Assembly (NCBI RefSeq): GCF_008065135.1 | Contig: NZ_CP042914.1 | Span: 2,108,001-2,172,000 of the forward strand | Direction: 5' to 3' | DNA length: 64,000 nt | Origin: Roseimaritima ulvae | GTDB taxonomy: Bacteria > Planctomycetota > Planctomycetia > Pirellulales > Pirellulaceae | Shown: one piece after another, positions 28,824 to 37,649 of the stretch | Layout of the letters: every line of letters begins with the position of its first letter | Position numbering within the stretch: the stretch's first letter is position 1 | The notes under the pieces: model-generated | Databases searched by the model: none | What the model saw: the letters and a program-made list of their open reading frames with translations, nothing else | What the model was told of the DNA's origin: nothing | Program-made: the position numbers and the translations under genes

Positions 28824-28887
28824 GTAGCCGAACTCGCCAGAGTTTGGATGTCTAAGCCTGTCTCCAAAGTCTGGCGACTTCGGCTAC
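28824..28887. repeat. Family B hairpin between rpsQ and rplN
   Basis: A left arm beginning GTAGCCGAACTCGCCAGAG and a right arm ending GGCGACTTCGGCTAC, 25 bases each with two mismatches and a loop of about 14 nt. It would form a stable stem in the ribosomal mRNA. Same pair as at 7589-7878 and, as direct copies, at 36437-36540. Confidence 0.88.
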
Positions 28888-28900
28888 GATTTTGCCTGAA

Positions 28901-29257
28901 CTACTCTTGCGTTTCGCTTTCCGCGGCAGCTTCGTCGCCGATGTGTGCGGCTTCGATCGCTTCGGCCTCGGCGGCGCTCTTACGAGCGGCACGCAAGGCG
29001 GCGAGGTCGACCGCGGTGCTCTTTTCGATCACGCGAGTCAGCTGCCAACGCTTTAGTTTGCTCAACGGCGGTGATTCGATCAGCTCCACCAGGTCACCCA
29101 CGGCCGAGGCGTTCTCGTCGTCGTGTGCATAACACACCGTGCGTTTCTTGACGTATTTACCGTATTTGGGGTGCTTGACCCGACGGTCGATTTCGACACG
29201 CCGCGTCTTGCTCATTTTGTCGCTGGTGACGATCCCGGTTACAACGCGCTTTGGCAT
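28901..29257 (-). CDS. rpsQ: Ribosomal protein S17
   Basis: 118 residues, longer than E. coli S17 because of an acidic Ala/Glu-rich tail (EAAHIGDEAAAESETQE). Core: VVTGIVTSDKMSKTRRVEID, RRVKHPKYGKYVKK and a C-terminal IESPPLSKLKRWQLTRVIEK. Binds 16S rRNA. Confidence 0.95.
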   Translation of the reverse strand: MPKRVVTGIVTSDKMSKTRRVEIDRRVKHPKYGKYVKKRTVCYAHDDENASAVGDLVELIESPPLSKLKRWQLTRVIEKSTAVDLAALRAARKSAAEAEAIEAAHIGDEAAAESETQE

Positions 29258-29332
29258 AATGGATTGACTGAAACGAAAGGTCTTGAATGTTGGGCAGCGA
29301 GGTTTCGCTGGAAAATTTTAAACGGCGACGAG

Positions 29333-29527
29333 TTAGCCCTGAGCACGCTCGGTCTGAATCGTCTTGATGCGGGCGATCAAACGCCGATTCTTCTTCAGTT
29401 CGCTGGGCACATCCAGCCGTTCGGATTGGGACTGGAACCGTAGGCGAAACAGCTTTTCAGCCGTTTCTTTACAGGTAAGTTCCAACTGTTCATCGCTCAT
29501 TTCGCGAAGTTCAGCGGCTTTGGTCAT
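29333..29527 (-). CDS. rpmC: Ribosomal protein L29
   Basis: 64 residues from ATG (MTKAAELREMSDEQLELT) with GAGAT upstream; a longer frame of 18 codons is rejected. The helical hairpin with LFRLRFQSQSERLD and IARIKTIQTER is characteristic. L29 lies at the polypeptide exit. Confidence 0.94.
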   Translation of the reverse strand: MTKAAELREMSDEQLELTCKETAEKLFRLRFQSQSERLDVPSELKKNRRLIARIKTIQTERAQG

Positions 29528-29646
29528 CGGACATCTCGTCTGCGTCGGCAGCCCATAGGGGCGGCCGACATGGTTGGACAATGTTGGGTATTCACGCTGG
29601 CAAGCGACATCGCTTGCCGAGCGTCCATCGTAAAGCAGCTACCGGA

Positions 29647-30063
29647 TTAGGCGGGTCGTCGACTGACGAACCGGACCTTCACAGGCATCTTGCTGGCCAA
29701 ACGTGCAAAACACACTTTGGCTTGTTGTTCGGTCACACCGCTCAATTCGTACAGGATCGTGCCCGGTTTCACCGAGGCCGCCCAGAAATCGGGCTCACCT
29801 TTACCCTTACCCATCCGGGTTTCCAGCGGGGTGCTGGAAACGGATTTGTCAGGGAAGATGCGAATGTACAATTTGCCTTCACCACGAACGTATTGCTGGG
29901 CAGCGATACGACCCGCTTCAATCGTTGCGGCCTTGATCCAACCAGGTTCCAGGGACTGGATACCGTAGTCGCCAAAGACCACGCGATTACCACGCGTCGC
30001 GTTACCTTTTATACGTCCTCTTTGGCTTTTTCGATGCTTGACCCGTCGCGGCATCAGCGCCAT
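29647..30063 (-). CDS. rplP: Ribosomal protein L16
   Basis: 138 residues. The ATG giving MALMPRRVKHRKSQRGRIKG has GGAG 9 nt upstream; a second ATG is three codons in. GDYGIQSLEPGWIKAATIEA and the C-terminal KMPVKVRFV are diagnostic. It overlaps the end of rpsC by 62 nt in another frame, far more than the usual few bases, yet both readings are conserved family sequence or plausible tail. Confidence 0.95.
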   Translation of the reverse strand: MALMPRRVKHRKSQRGRIKGNATRGNRVVFGDYGIQSLEPGWIKAATIEAGRIAAQQYVRGEGKLYIRIFPDKSVSSTPLETRMGKGKGEPDFWAASVKPGTILYELSGVTEQQAKVCFARLASKMPVKVRFVSRRPA

Positions 30064-30712
30064 CGGCGTCGTCTCCGTAAGTACCTTGGTTGACCCACAC
30101 TTGAATACCGATGTGCCCCTGTGGCGTCATCGCTTCGGTGAATCCGTAATCAATTTTTGCGTTTAACGTGCTCAGCGGGATCGATCCGCTGCTCTGTTTC
30201 TCTCGGCGTGCCATTTCAGCACCACCCAATCGTCCGGCCAACTGGATCTTGATCCCTTTGGCACCGGCATCCATGGTCTGTTCCATCGACCGCTTCATCG
30301 TGCGACGAAAGCTGGAACGTTTGGCAAGCTGCTGGGCGATATCCTCGGCCACCAACTGTGCCATCAACTCGGGCCGCCCCACTTCTTCAACCTTTAGGTT
30401 GACGCGGCGGCCGATCAGGTTTTGTAGTTCACCCTGCAGGATTTCGACTTCCTGACCCTTTTTGCCGATGATCAGACCGGGGCGAGCGACGTACAGGATC
30501 ACGCGAACTTCGTCGCGGGTCCGTTCGATCTCGATGCGGTCGATACCGGCGTTGCGGTATTGGGTCTTCTTGGGGTGCTTCTTGATAAAGTCGCGAACCT
30601 TCTTGTCTTCTAACAGCAGCTCAGGAAAGTCTTTCTTGGACGCATACCAACGACTGGACCATCCACGAGTGACACCCGTGCGGAATGCGATTGGATTGAC
30701 TTTTTGTCCCAT
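30002..30712 (-). CDS. rpsC: Ribosomal protein S3
   Basis: 236 residues. MGQKVNPIAFRTGVTRGWSS, a KH domain with VARPGLIIGKKGQEVEILQ and the C-terminal QGHIGIQVWVNQGTYGD. The final 20 residues (after GADAATGQ) are a basic tail whose codons also encode the start of L16 in another frame. S3 forms the mRNA entry helicase site. Confidence 0.96.
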   Translation of the reverse strand: MGQKVNPIAFRTGVTRGWSSRWYASKKDFPELLLEDKKVRDFIKKHPKKTQYRNAGIDRIEIERTRDEVRVILYVARPGLIIGKKGQEVEILQGELQNLIGRRVNLKVEEVGRPELMAQLVAEDIAQQLAKRSSFRRTMKRSMEQTMDAGAKGIKIQLAGRLGGAEMARREKQSSGSIPLSTLNAKIDYGFTEAMTPQGHIGIQVWVNQGTYGDDADGADAATGQASKKPKRTYKR

Positions 30713-30773
30713 AACCTTGCTCGTTCGTTCTAGCCGCGAAGGGCCGGTTCAGTTGTTTCGTGATAGGGTTTGT

Positions 30774-31136
30774 TTATTCCAGCTCATCGATCGGCGTCAG
30801 GCCGACGGTGATGTGACTGGTTCGTTTTTTGATCATGAACGCCATCCCACGGGCACGGGGACGAATGCGTTTGAACATCGGCCCGCCGTCGATGCGGACG
30901 TCGGTCAGCACCAGTTCTTCGATGCGGAACGATTTGCCGTTGTTCTGATCCGGGTCGGCGGCGTTGCCCACCGCACTCTTGATGACCTTCTCCAGCATCC
31001 GAGCCCCACGCTGAGGCTGGTATTGCAGGATGTTGAGTGCATCGTCGGCGTATTTGCCGCGTACCATATCGGCAACCAAACGCACCTTGCGGGCGCTCAT
31101 GCGGGCGTTTTTGTGATGGGCGGTGATGGTCGTCAT
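30774..31136 (-). CDS. rplV: Ribosomal protein L22
   Basis: 120 residues. ARMSARKVRLVADMVRGK and the C-terminal RIRPRARGMAFMIKKRTSHI hairpin that lines the exit tunnel are intact. Lies between rpsS and rpsC as usual. Confidence 0.96.
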   Translation of the reverse strand: MTTITAHHKNARMSARKVRLVADMVRGKYADDALNILQYQPQRGARMLEKVIKSAVGNAADPDQNNGKSFRIEELVLTDVRIDGGPMFKRIRPRARGMAFMIKKRTSHITVGLTPIDELE

Positions 31137-31189
31137 AACATTGGCCGCGGAAGCGGAGGGTTTGTCTTAAATGTGCGTAAATGGGTTTC

Positions 31190-31462
31190 TTAACGCTTGT
31201 TGCCTTTGCCGCCGTGACCTTTAAAGGTCCGCGTCGGTGCAAACTCACCCAGCTTGTGACCCACCATGTCTTCGGTGACCAGCACTTTGACGTGCTTGCG
31301 GCCATCGTGAACCATGAAGGTTACGCTCACAAACTCAGGTACAATCGTGCAGGATCGAGCCCATGTTTTAATCGGTTCCGCTTTGCCGGTTTCGGCTTGC
31401 TTCTGAACCTTGTAATACAGCTTGGGGTCGACGTGCGGACCTTTTTTCGAGCTGCGACTCAT
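31190..31462 (-). CDS. rpsS: Ribosomal protein S19
   Basis: 90 residues from ATG ([20 protein letters not shown]); a longer frame of 14 codons is rejected. [20 protein letters not shown] and [18 protein letters not shown] are conserved. Family H hairpins lie between it and rplB. Confidence 0.96.
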   Translation of the reverse strand: MSRSSKKGPHVDPKLYYKVQKQAETGKAEPIKTWARSCTIVPEFVSVTFMVHDGRKHVKVLVTEDMVGHKLGEFAPTRTFKGHGGKGNKR

Positions 31463-31504
31463 AGCATTCGTGGGTACAGGTGGAGGATGTAAGTAAATTC
31501 TCAA

Positions 31505-31560
31505 GTACGTCAGGCGTTCTAGCCTGACGAATTTTGTCAGCCTGGAAAGGCTGACGTACG
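31505..31560. repeat. Two family H hairpins between rplB and rpsS
   Basis: GTCAGGCGTTCTAGCCTGAC at the left and GTCAGCCTGGAAAGGCTGAC at the right, with GTACG at both outer ends, so the two hairpins are also inverted copies of each other. They fill the entire 57-nt gap between the two genes. Confidence 0.85.
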
Positions 31561-31562
31561 GT

Positions 31563-32423
31563 TTATTTGTGCAGTTTCAGCTGACCGTAGCGACGGCTCT
31601 TACGCCGGCGAACGATCGAGGTGTTGCTCGGTTTACGCTTCTGTCGCGTGGCTCCACCCTTGGCGCTCTTGCCCTGCGGGCTGACCGGGTGACGACCGCC
31701 CTTGGTTCGACCTTCACCACCACCGTGCGGGTGGTCGATGGGGTTCATCGCGGTACCACGAACGTGAGGACGACGGCCCAACCAACGAGCTCGACCGGCT
31801 TTACCCAACCGCACCTTGCTGTGATCGGTGTTGCCGACCTGGCCAACCGTGGCTCGGCACACGGCCGGTACACGGCGAACTTCACCGCTGGGCAGCGACA
31901 ACTGAGCCCAATCGGCTTCGCGAGCCATCAATAACGCTTCGGTTCCAGCCGAGCGGCACATCGAAGCCCCGCCACCGGGACGCAGTTCGATGCAGCACAC
32001 GGTGGTGCCGACGGGAATGTTTTTCAGCGGCATGCAATCGCCCACCTTGGCCGGAGCCTCGGGGCCGTTCATCACCTGGTCGCCGGCCTTCAGGGTTGCC
32101 GGAGCGATCACGTAACGCTTATCGCCATCGGCATAGTGCAGCAGGGCGATGCGTGCGGATCGGTTGGGGTCGTACTGCACGGAGTCCACGCGAGCGGGGA
32201 CGCCGTCTTTGGTACGACGGAAATCGATGATTCGGTATTTTTGCTTGTGGCCACCACCGCGATGGCGTGCGGTGATCTTGCCTTGGTTGTTCCGGCCACC
32301 GGTCTTCTTCTTGGGGACCAGCAGACTACGCTCGGGTTTCGCACCCGGCGTCAGGTCGGCGAAGTCGCTGACCGACGCGTTGCGTCGTCCGTTGGTGGTC
32401 GGTTTGTAGATTCGAATGCCCAT
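31563..32423 (-). CDS. rplB: Ribosomal protein L2
   Basis: 286 residues. [20 protein letters not shown] at the N terminus and [20 protein letters not shown] near the peptidyl-transferase-proximal loop, with the essential His in that loop. Standard position between rplW and rpsS. Confidence 0.97.
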   Translation of the reverse strand: MGIRIYKPTTNGRRNASVSDFADLTPGAKPERSLLVPKKKTGGRNNQGKITARHRGGGHKQKYRIIDFRRTKDGVPARVDSVQYDPNRSARIALLHYADGDKRYVIAPATLKAGDQVMNGPEAPAKVGDCMPLKNIPVGTTVCCIELRPGGGASMCRSAGTEALLMAREADWAQLSLPSGEVRRVPAVCRATVGQVGNTDHSKVRLGKAGRARWLGRRPHVRGTAMNPIDHPHGGGEGRTKGGRHPVSPQGKSAKGGATRQKRKPSNTSIVRRRKSRRYGQLKLHK

Positions 32424-32482
32424 GGCTCTCTGCCTGATATGCTCTCGTGTGCGGTTTCGGTACTGACGTTATCAATAAACGC

Positions 32483-32806
32483 CTAGAAGAAATCGATACG
32501 ATGCTCTCCATCGAGGGTCACAATCGCTTTCTTCCAATCGCCGGTGCGTCCGATGCGGAATTTAAACCGCCGCGCCTTGCCCTTGCGGGTTTGGGTGCGA
32601 ACTTTGGCAACTTTGACGTCGAACAGGGTCTCGACCGCTTGCTTGACGTCGATCTTGGTCGCTTGACGGTGGATTTCGAAAGCGTACTGGTTGTTGCGAG
32701 CGGCGCGATGCACGCCCTTTTCGGTAACCAGCGGACGCAACAGAACCTGATGCGGTTCCAGCTTCAATCCACCTTCCGGTGCTGCAGGGGGTTGAATGCG
32801 GCTCAT
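32483..32806 (-). CDS. rplW: Ribosomal protein L23
   Basis: 107 residues. LRPLVTEKGVHRAARNNQY and DVKQAVETLFDVKVAKVRT are the L23 signature. Docking site for trigger factor and SRP at the exit tunnel. Its ATG overlaps the rplD stop codon by four bases (ATGA). Confidence 0.95.
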   Translation of the reverse strand: MSRIQPPAAPEGGLKLEPHQVLLRPLVTEKGVHRAARNNQYAFEIHRQATKIDVKQAVETLFDVKVAKVRTQTRKGKARRFKFRIGRTGDWKKAIVTLDGEHRIDFF

Positions 32807-33471
32807 GATTCAGCTCCTTGACCTTCGTCGGCAGGGGCTGCCGAGGCGAACGTACCGTCTTTGATTTTGTCTAGTGCATCGCGGGTCACCAGCAACCGAC
32901 GCGGCTTCAGTACCGACAGAGCGTTCAGCTCGCGGACCGGTGCGACGCTGACGCCGCTGATGTTGCGAGCGCTCTTGTAGACGCCGCCATCGAGGTCGGC
33001 CGTCGCGACCAGTGTGGTGGTGTTATCCAGCCCCAGTGCTTTCAGCACCGAAGCCATTTGTTTGGTTTTGGGTTCGCTAAATTCCAGCTTGTCGATCACG
33101 ACCACCTGGCCGTCGCTGATCTTGCTGGCGATCGCCATCCGAGTGGCCAAGCGGATGGCCTTCTTGGGCAGGCGGTAGCTGTAGTCGCGAGGCTTGATCG
33201 TACGAGCCACACCGCCACCGCGGCGAACGTTGGTTCGCTTGCTGCCGGCACGAGCGTTGCCCGTACCTTTTTGGCGATACATCTTCTTGGTACTTCCGCT
33301 GACTTCGCCGCGGGTTCGCGTGTTGTGCGAGCCTTGGCGAAGGTTGGCTTGGTACATCACCACAACGTCGTGCAGCAACTGCTTGCTGATTTTCGGCGCG
33401 ATAGCAGCGGGGTCGATGTCGTACGAGCCGACATTTTCGCCGCTGGCGTCGTAAATCGTGAGGGTGGTCAT
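32803..33471 (-). CDS. rplD: Ribosomal protein L4
   Basis: 222 residues. ATG with GGAG 9 nt upstream. The extended loop with KKMYRQKGTGNARAGSKRT and the FEF/L-type core follow family order. In E. coli L4 represses the S10 operon through the leader; here rpsJ and rplC are separated by 270 nt, unlike E. coli. Confidence 0.95.
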   Translation of the reverse strand: MTTLTIYDASGENVGSYDIDPAAIAPKISKQLLHDVVVMYQANLRQGSHNTRTRGEVSGSTKKMYRQKGTGNARAGSKRTNVRRGGGVARTIKPRDYSYRLPKKAIRLATRMAIASKISDGQVVVIDKLEFSEPKTKQMASVLKALGLDNTTTLVATADLDGGVYKSARNISGVSVAPVRELNALSVLKPRRLLVTRDALDKIKDGTFASAAPADEGQGAES

Positions 33472-33531
33472 GCTTGGAAACTCCAGTATTTCAGTTCTCT
33501 AGCGGGGTCGACGGTTCAGAGCCGAAAACGA

Positions 33532-34209
33532 CTACAGGCGGTTGGTTTCCCGGACGGAGACATAACCACCATTGGGGCCTGGAACCGCTCCACGCACTAG
33601 CAACAAATTGTTTTCTTCGTCAATTCGCACGACCTTCAGGTTACGCGTGGTGACCTGAGTGTTGCCGTATTGTCCGGCCATCTTGCGGCCTTTGAACACA
33701 CGACTGGGCGATGCACTGCAGCCAGTACCCCCAGCGTGACGGTGCACTTTCTTGACACCGTGCGAGGCACGTTGCCCTTGGAAATTGTGTCGTTTCATGA
33801 CCCCGGCGAATCCGCGACCTTTGCTGGTGGCCGTGACGTCGACCGCGGCGATGCCGTCGAACGTTTTGACGGTTACTTGAGCACCAACTTCTTCGGTCAC
33901 GTCGCCGCGGAATTCGCGGACAAAGCGTTGCGGCTCGCAGTCGGCTTTGGCAACCGCTTCGACGCCGGCACGGGCTTTCTGGCGCTTGCTGTCTAACTTG
34001 GCGACATGACCGCGTTCGCTGCGGCTGGCCAAGCGGCGTGGTTTGTCTTCAAAGCCCAATTGGACTGCGGTGTAACCGTCTCGCTCCTGGGTACGCACCT
34101 GCAGCACATGGCAGGGGCCCGCCTGAATGACCGTCACCGGTACAACCGTACCGTCTTCCAAATAGACCTGTGTCATCCCGACTTTACGGCCGAGGATTCC
34201 CCGTGGCAT
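33532..34209 (-). CDS. rplC: Ribosomal protein L3
   Basis: 225 residues. [20 protein letters not shown], then [20 protein letters not shown] and the C-terminal [18 protein letters not shown]. Starts an otherwise compact block; its 5' gap to rpsJ is 270 nt, long for these genes. Confidence 0.96.
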   Translation of the reverse strand: MPRGILGRKVGMTQVYLEDGTVVPVTVIQAGPCHVLQVRTQERDGYTAVQLGFEDKPRRLASRSERGHVAKLDSKRQKARAGVEAVAKADCEPQRFVREFRGDVTEEVGAQVTVKTFDGIAAVDVTATSKGRGFAGVMKRHNFQGQRASHGVKKVHRHAGGTGCSASPSRVFKGRKMAGQYGNTQVTTRNLKVVRIDEENNLLLVRGAVPGPNGGYVSVRETNRL

Positions 34210-34479
34210 ATCACGTGCCTTCAGTAAACAAAGTTAGTGGAGCGAGTCGCCTCCCGAACCTTACCGATCACTTTACGTGTCTGGGGGTTATCGGGCCGGC
34301 TTCCGTTTCAAGTGGAACACCGTATTCGCGAGCTAACAGTCCGTTATGTCAAACAAACCTAATCCAAGGATCTTTACGTGAATCCAAGGCACCCGCCGGT
34401 CAACAAGACAGCGGGTGGGGTCGAAATCTTAGCGATCAAGCTGGTGGGGAAAAGCCCTAACAGCCGTTTTACGCAATTT
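34210..34479 (-). other. Long rpsJ-rplC gap
   Basis: 270 nt between two genes that are normally almost adjacent. The strand is taken from the flanking genes. A pair CACCCGC/GCGGGTG (about 34389-34416) could form a 7-bp stem. No ORF with a ribosome binding site and no clear U-tract. It may hold an internal promoter or a regulatory leader for rplC onwards. Confidence 0.5.
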
Positions 34480-34806
34480 TTATCTGGCCGAGGCTTTGAT
34501 TTTGATATCAACGCCGGCGGGCAGGCTTAATTTATTCAGGGCTTCAATGGTCTTGGCGGTCGCCGCGACAATATCGATCAGGCGCTTGTGCGTCCGGATC
34601 TCAAACTGCTGGCGAGCCTTCTTGTCAACGAAGGGACCTGACAGCACCGTGTACTTTTCGACTCGCGTAGGTAGCGGGATGGGGCCATGAACCTCGCTAT
34701 GGGTTCGCTTGACCGTTTCCACAATATCCTGCGCACTCTGATCTAAGATCGAGTGGTCGTACGCTTCCATGCGGATGCGAATGACTTCGTGCGACCCTGC
34801 CGCCAC
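34480..34806 (-). CDS. rpsJ: Ribosomal protein S10
   Basis: 108 residues from GTG with TAGGT about 9 nt upstream. [18 protein letters not shown] and [20 protein letters not shown] are diagnostic. First gene of the S10-spc block; fusA, tuf, rpsL and rpsG, often just upstream, are not here. S10 also acts in transcription antitermination with NusB. Confidence 0.96.
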   Translation of the reverse strand: MAAGSHEVIRIRMEAYDHSILDQSAQDIVETVKRTHSEVHGPIPLPTRVEKYTVLSGPFVDKKARQQFEIRTHKRLIDIVAATAKTIEALNKLSLPAGVDIKIKASAR

Positions 34807-35557
34807 GGCAAATTACCTAAGTTACAAGTATTGAAGTGATCGAAAAAGCGAAAGCAAAATGCCGCTCAACCTGCTCTGGAACGACCTGAGAAACCCTGGT
34901 CGACAAGAAACCGACTTGGGGTCGGTGTTTGCGTAGATTTCGCACTCACTGTTTCATTAAGAAGGTGAGAATCTATCGTCGTCCATAAAGATGGTCAACG
35001 GCTGTTGGGGTATTTTTCGGCGCTTTTTTGCAGCCCCCGCGGCAGAGCGGCTCGCGCGGCCGGCCGCAAGGCGCCCGCGACCTGTTCGGCGGGGGACGTG
35101 AAAGGTATTGCTGCAGCATTGGACCTTGGGGCCGCTTGCTTCACCCTCCTTTTAAGGAGGGTCGAGCCTTAGCGAGGGGAGGTTCTTTTGGTGCTTGCGG
35201 CGGCGCGGTCGCCCTCTCCTCGCTGACGCTCGACTCTCCCAGAGGGAGAGTGAAGTGAATCCGTCATTAATACACTTCACGTCCCGCGGCGAACCCAATG
35301 TCTTTGAACCCAGCAGGGTGGTGTTATGTGCGAACGCTGCTGGGCCTTCGGCCCGTCCGGAATTATTTCCCCGAAATGTGGCGTCAAAGTAGGTGGCGCT
35401 ATCGCCGGATCCCGCTCGCCAGCGGTTGCTATCACTCGCATATTCCGGGTTCATCGGCGGTTTTCCTGGGGCAACCGGGGACAAATAGCCGAATAATCGC
35501 TACGAGCGTCCTGGTCGCGTAACCCGGACCCATCGGTGCCTTCAGCCCCCGATCCGC
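34807..35557. other. Divergent intergenic region upstream of rpsJ
   Basis: 751 nt without a gene. It should contain the S10-operon promoter (nearest 150 nt to rpsJ, AT-rich around 34950-34990) and that of the gene at 35558. It also holds the second MITE-like element (35093-35285). I cannot fix promoter boxes by eye. Confidence 0.6.
35093..35285. mobile_element. MITE-like element with terminal inverted repeats, copy 2
   Basis: 193 bp with the same ends as 7643-7829: GGGACGTGAAAGGTATTGCT at the left and TTAATACACTTCACGTCCC at the right, and the same internal palindromes (GGAGGGTCGAGCCTTAGCGA and CGCTGACGCTCGACTCTCCC). It encodes no protein. It lies upstream of the S10 operon just as copy 1 lies upstream of rplK. 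Confidence 0.72.
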
Positions 35558-36442
35558 ATGCCACGTCGTACCGTCTTGTCGATACTGGCGTTGGCCAGTG
35601 CGAGCCTGTTGATCGGCTGCAGCGCTGCCTGGGCGCAAAGCCCCTCGCCGCCGCGATTCTCCTTTGGAGCGGCTCGGGAAACCTCGGCTCACGACACTAG
35701 TCGTGCAGCCCGCGGTGACGCGATCCAACAAATTCCCCTGGATCGCCTGACGCCTCAAGCTCAGGCTCGGATCCGCCGGATTGTGGATTCGCCCACGCTG
35801 TTTCGCCGCTTGCCGACGCAACGGATCGAATGCGACCCGGAAATGTTTGTGTTCCTGGTCCGGCACCCCGAGGTGATGGTGGGGATCTGGGAAGAGATGG
35901 GGATCACGAAGGTTAAGACCGAGCGGATCGGGCCGTTTCAGCTGCAGGCGAACGATCATGCCGGCACCGAGTGCAATATCGACTTGGTCTACGGTGACCA
36001 GCACACTCATCTTTATTACGCGACGGGCCATTACGACGGTCCGATGTCCGCCGTGCCGGTGTCGGGCAAAGGCGTGTTCTTGCTCCGCAGCGAGACTCGC
36101 AAGTCGTCCGACGGCCGAGACGTGGTGGTGGGGACGCTGGACTGCTTTATCCAGCTGGACAGCTTGGGAGCGGATCTGCTGGCACGCACGTTAAGCGGTT
36201 TGATCGGCCGCACGGCCGACAACAATTTCGAAGAGAGCGCCCGGTTTATGGCCCAGATCTCGCGGGCCTCGGCACAAAATCCTCGGGGCATGGAAGATCT
36301 GGCTCGGCGACTGCCTCAAGTGATGCCGGCGATCCGTCAGCGGTTTGCCGAAAAGGCCATCGCGGTGTACGAAAACCAGCACCGCACCGCCGCCCTGCCC
36401 AGCGAAAACCGTAGCCAAAGTCGCCAGGCGTTGAGCCCGTAG
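35558..36442 (+). CDS. Exported protein of unknown function
   Basis: 294 residues. The N terminus is a signal peptide with a possible lipobox (LLIGC at about 17-21), although an AWA-Q site for ordinary cleavage also exists. The body contains FLVRHPEVMVGIWEEMGITK and GKGVFLLRSETRKSSDGRDV, a pattern I associate with planctomycete proteins of no known role. Its last residues (NRSQSRQALSP) are encoded by family B repeat sequence, and its TAG stop is inside the repeat unit at 36437. Confidence 0.75.
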   Translation: MPRRTVLSILALASASLLIGCSAAWAQSPSPPRFSFGAARETSAHDTSRAARGDAIQQIPLDRLTPQAQARIRRIVDSPTLFRRLPTQRIECDPEMFVFLVRHPEVMVGIWEEMGITKVKTERIGPFQLQANDHAGTECNIDLVYGDQHTHLYYATGHYDGPMSAVPVSGKGVFLLRSETRKSSDGRDVVVGTLDCFIQLDSLGADLLARTLSGLIGRTADNNFEESARFMAQISRASAQNPRGMEDLARRLPQVMPAIRQRFAEKAIAVYENQHRTAALPSENRSQSRQALSP

Positions 36443-36540
36443 CCGAAGTCGCCAGACTTTGGACCCAGGCCCGTAGCCGAAGTCGCCAGACTTTGGACGG
36501 CTCGTCGCCAAAATCCAAGCTCGGGCGAGTTCGGCTGCGA
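36408..36540. repeat. Cluster of family B units at a gene end
   Basis: Two direct copies of CCGTAGCCGAAGTCGCCAGA at 36438 and 36471, a degenerate one at 36408-36430 inside the coding sequence, and an inverted partial copy ending GGCGAGTTCGGCTGCG near 36540. The first clear unit supplies the stop codon of the preceding gene. Confidence 0.82.
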
Positions 36541-36692
36541 ATTCAGCGTTGCCGCAGGCTCCTGGTTCGGGCTCCGCGAGGCTCGACCGTCCTTGCAAGA
36601 ACGCCCGGCACAACAAACAATGCGGCAGCCTTTGCCGTTCGCTCGGGGGCGTTTCGGTCCGTTTGGATGATGCCCCGCTGGGTTGTGCGTAA

Positions 36693-37616
36693 ATGTTTTC
36701 TGAGTCCGGCCTGCCAATTGTTGTTCTGGTGGTCTATTGCATCGCCGTCGTCGTCGCCTCCCTAGCCGGTGGCGGGATCACGCAGCGCCTGCAGATCACT
36801 CACAACGGGATGCAGCACATCATCAGCCTGGTGGGCGGCGTGATGCTGGGCACCGCCGTGTTTCATCTGCTGCCCCACGCCCTGCACGATATCGGCCGAA
36901 CGGTTCAGCTGGACAACGTGATGCTGGCCGTGATGGCCGGGATCGTCGTCATGTTCGCCATGCTGCGGCTGTTCCATCATCACCACCACGGCGAAGAGCA
37001 GGTGTTCCAGCAGCCCGCCGAGGACGGGAGCAAGCACGAGCACGGGCATGATCACGCGCACAGTCACGTACATGAACATGGGCACGCGCATGAACATGAT
37101 CACACGCACGGACGTGAACACGGCCGCCGAGCCGGCAGGTACAGTTGGTTAGGCGTGTTGGCGGGGCTGACCATTCACACCCTGATCGATGGGGTGACGT
37201 TGGCGGCAGCCGTGCGGATGGATGCCGGGCACCCGGGCCGTACCAGTCTGCTGTTTGGCTTTGGCGCTTTCCTGGCGGTGTTTTTGCATAAGCCCTTGGA
37301 TGCGATTTCGGTGACTTCGATGATGGCCGCCGGCGGCAAATCGGTGCGAGCTCGGCGGGTGGCCAATCTGGTGTTTGCCCTGGCCTGCCCGCTGGGCGCC
37401 GGATTGTGTTACGCCGGGTTGAGCGTCGGCGGCGGGGCCACGGTGGCGTATCTGCTGGCTTTTTCGGCAGGTGTGTTTTTGTGCATCGCGCTCAGTGACC
37501 TGCTGCCAGAAATGGAATTCCACTCGCACGACCGCTTCTCGCTGTCCGCGATGCTGATGTTGGGACTGCTAGCCGCTTGGATGCTGCGTTTCCTCGAAGG
37601 TGATCTGCACCCCTGA
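36693..37616 (+). CDS. ZIP-family metal transporter with His-rich loop
   Basis: 307 residues, about eight membrane helices. The cytoplasmic loop after helix 3 (about residues 95-150) is extremely His-rich (HHHHH, then HEHGHDHAHSHVHEHGHAHE and onwards), as in ZIP zinc transporters. TIHTLIDGVTLAA and FLHKPLDAISVTS carry the family metal-binding His/Asp/Glu positions in helices 4 and 5. Zinc is the usual substrate; import or efflux cannot be told from sequence. The next gene starts 33 nt downstream. Confidence 0.88.
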   Translation: MFSESGLPIVVLVVYCIAVVVASLAGGGITQRLQITHNGMQHIISLVGGVMLGTAVFHLLPHALHDIGRTVQLDNVMLAVMAGIVVMFAMLRLFHHHHHGEEQVFQQPAEDGSKHEHGHDHAHSHVHEHGHAHEHDHTHGREHGRRAGRYSWLGVLAGLTIHTLIDGVTLAAAVRMDAGHPGRTSLLFGFGAFLAVFLHKPLDAISVTSMMAAGGKSVRARRVANLVFALACPLGAGLCYAGLSVGGGATVAYLLAFSAGVFLCIALSDLLPEMEFHSHDRFSLSAMLMLGLLAAWMLRFLEGDLHP

Positions 37617-37649
37617 TTCTTTGCTGATTTTGATTTAAAGGTACGCCTG

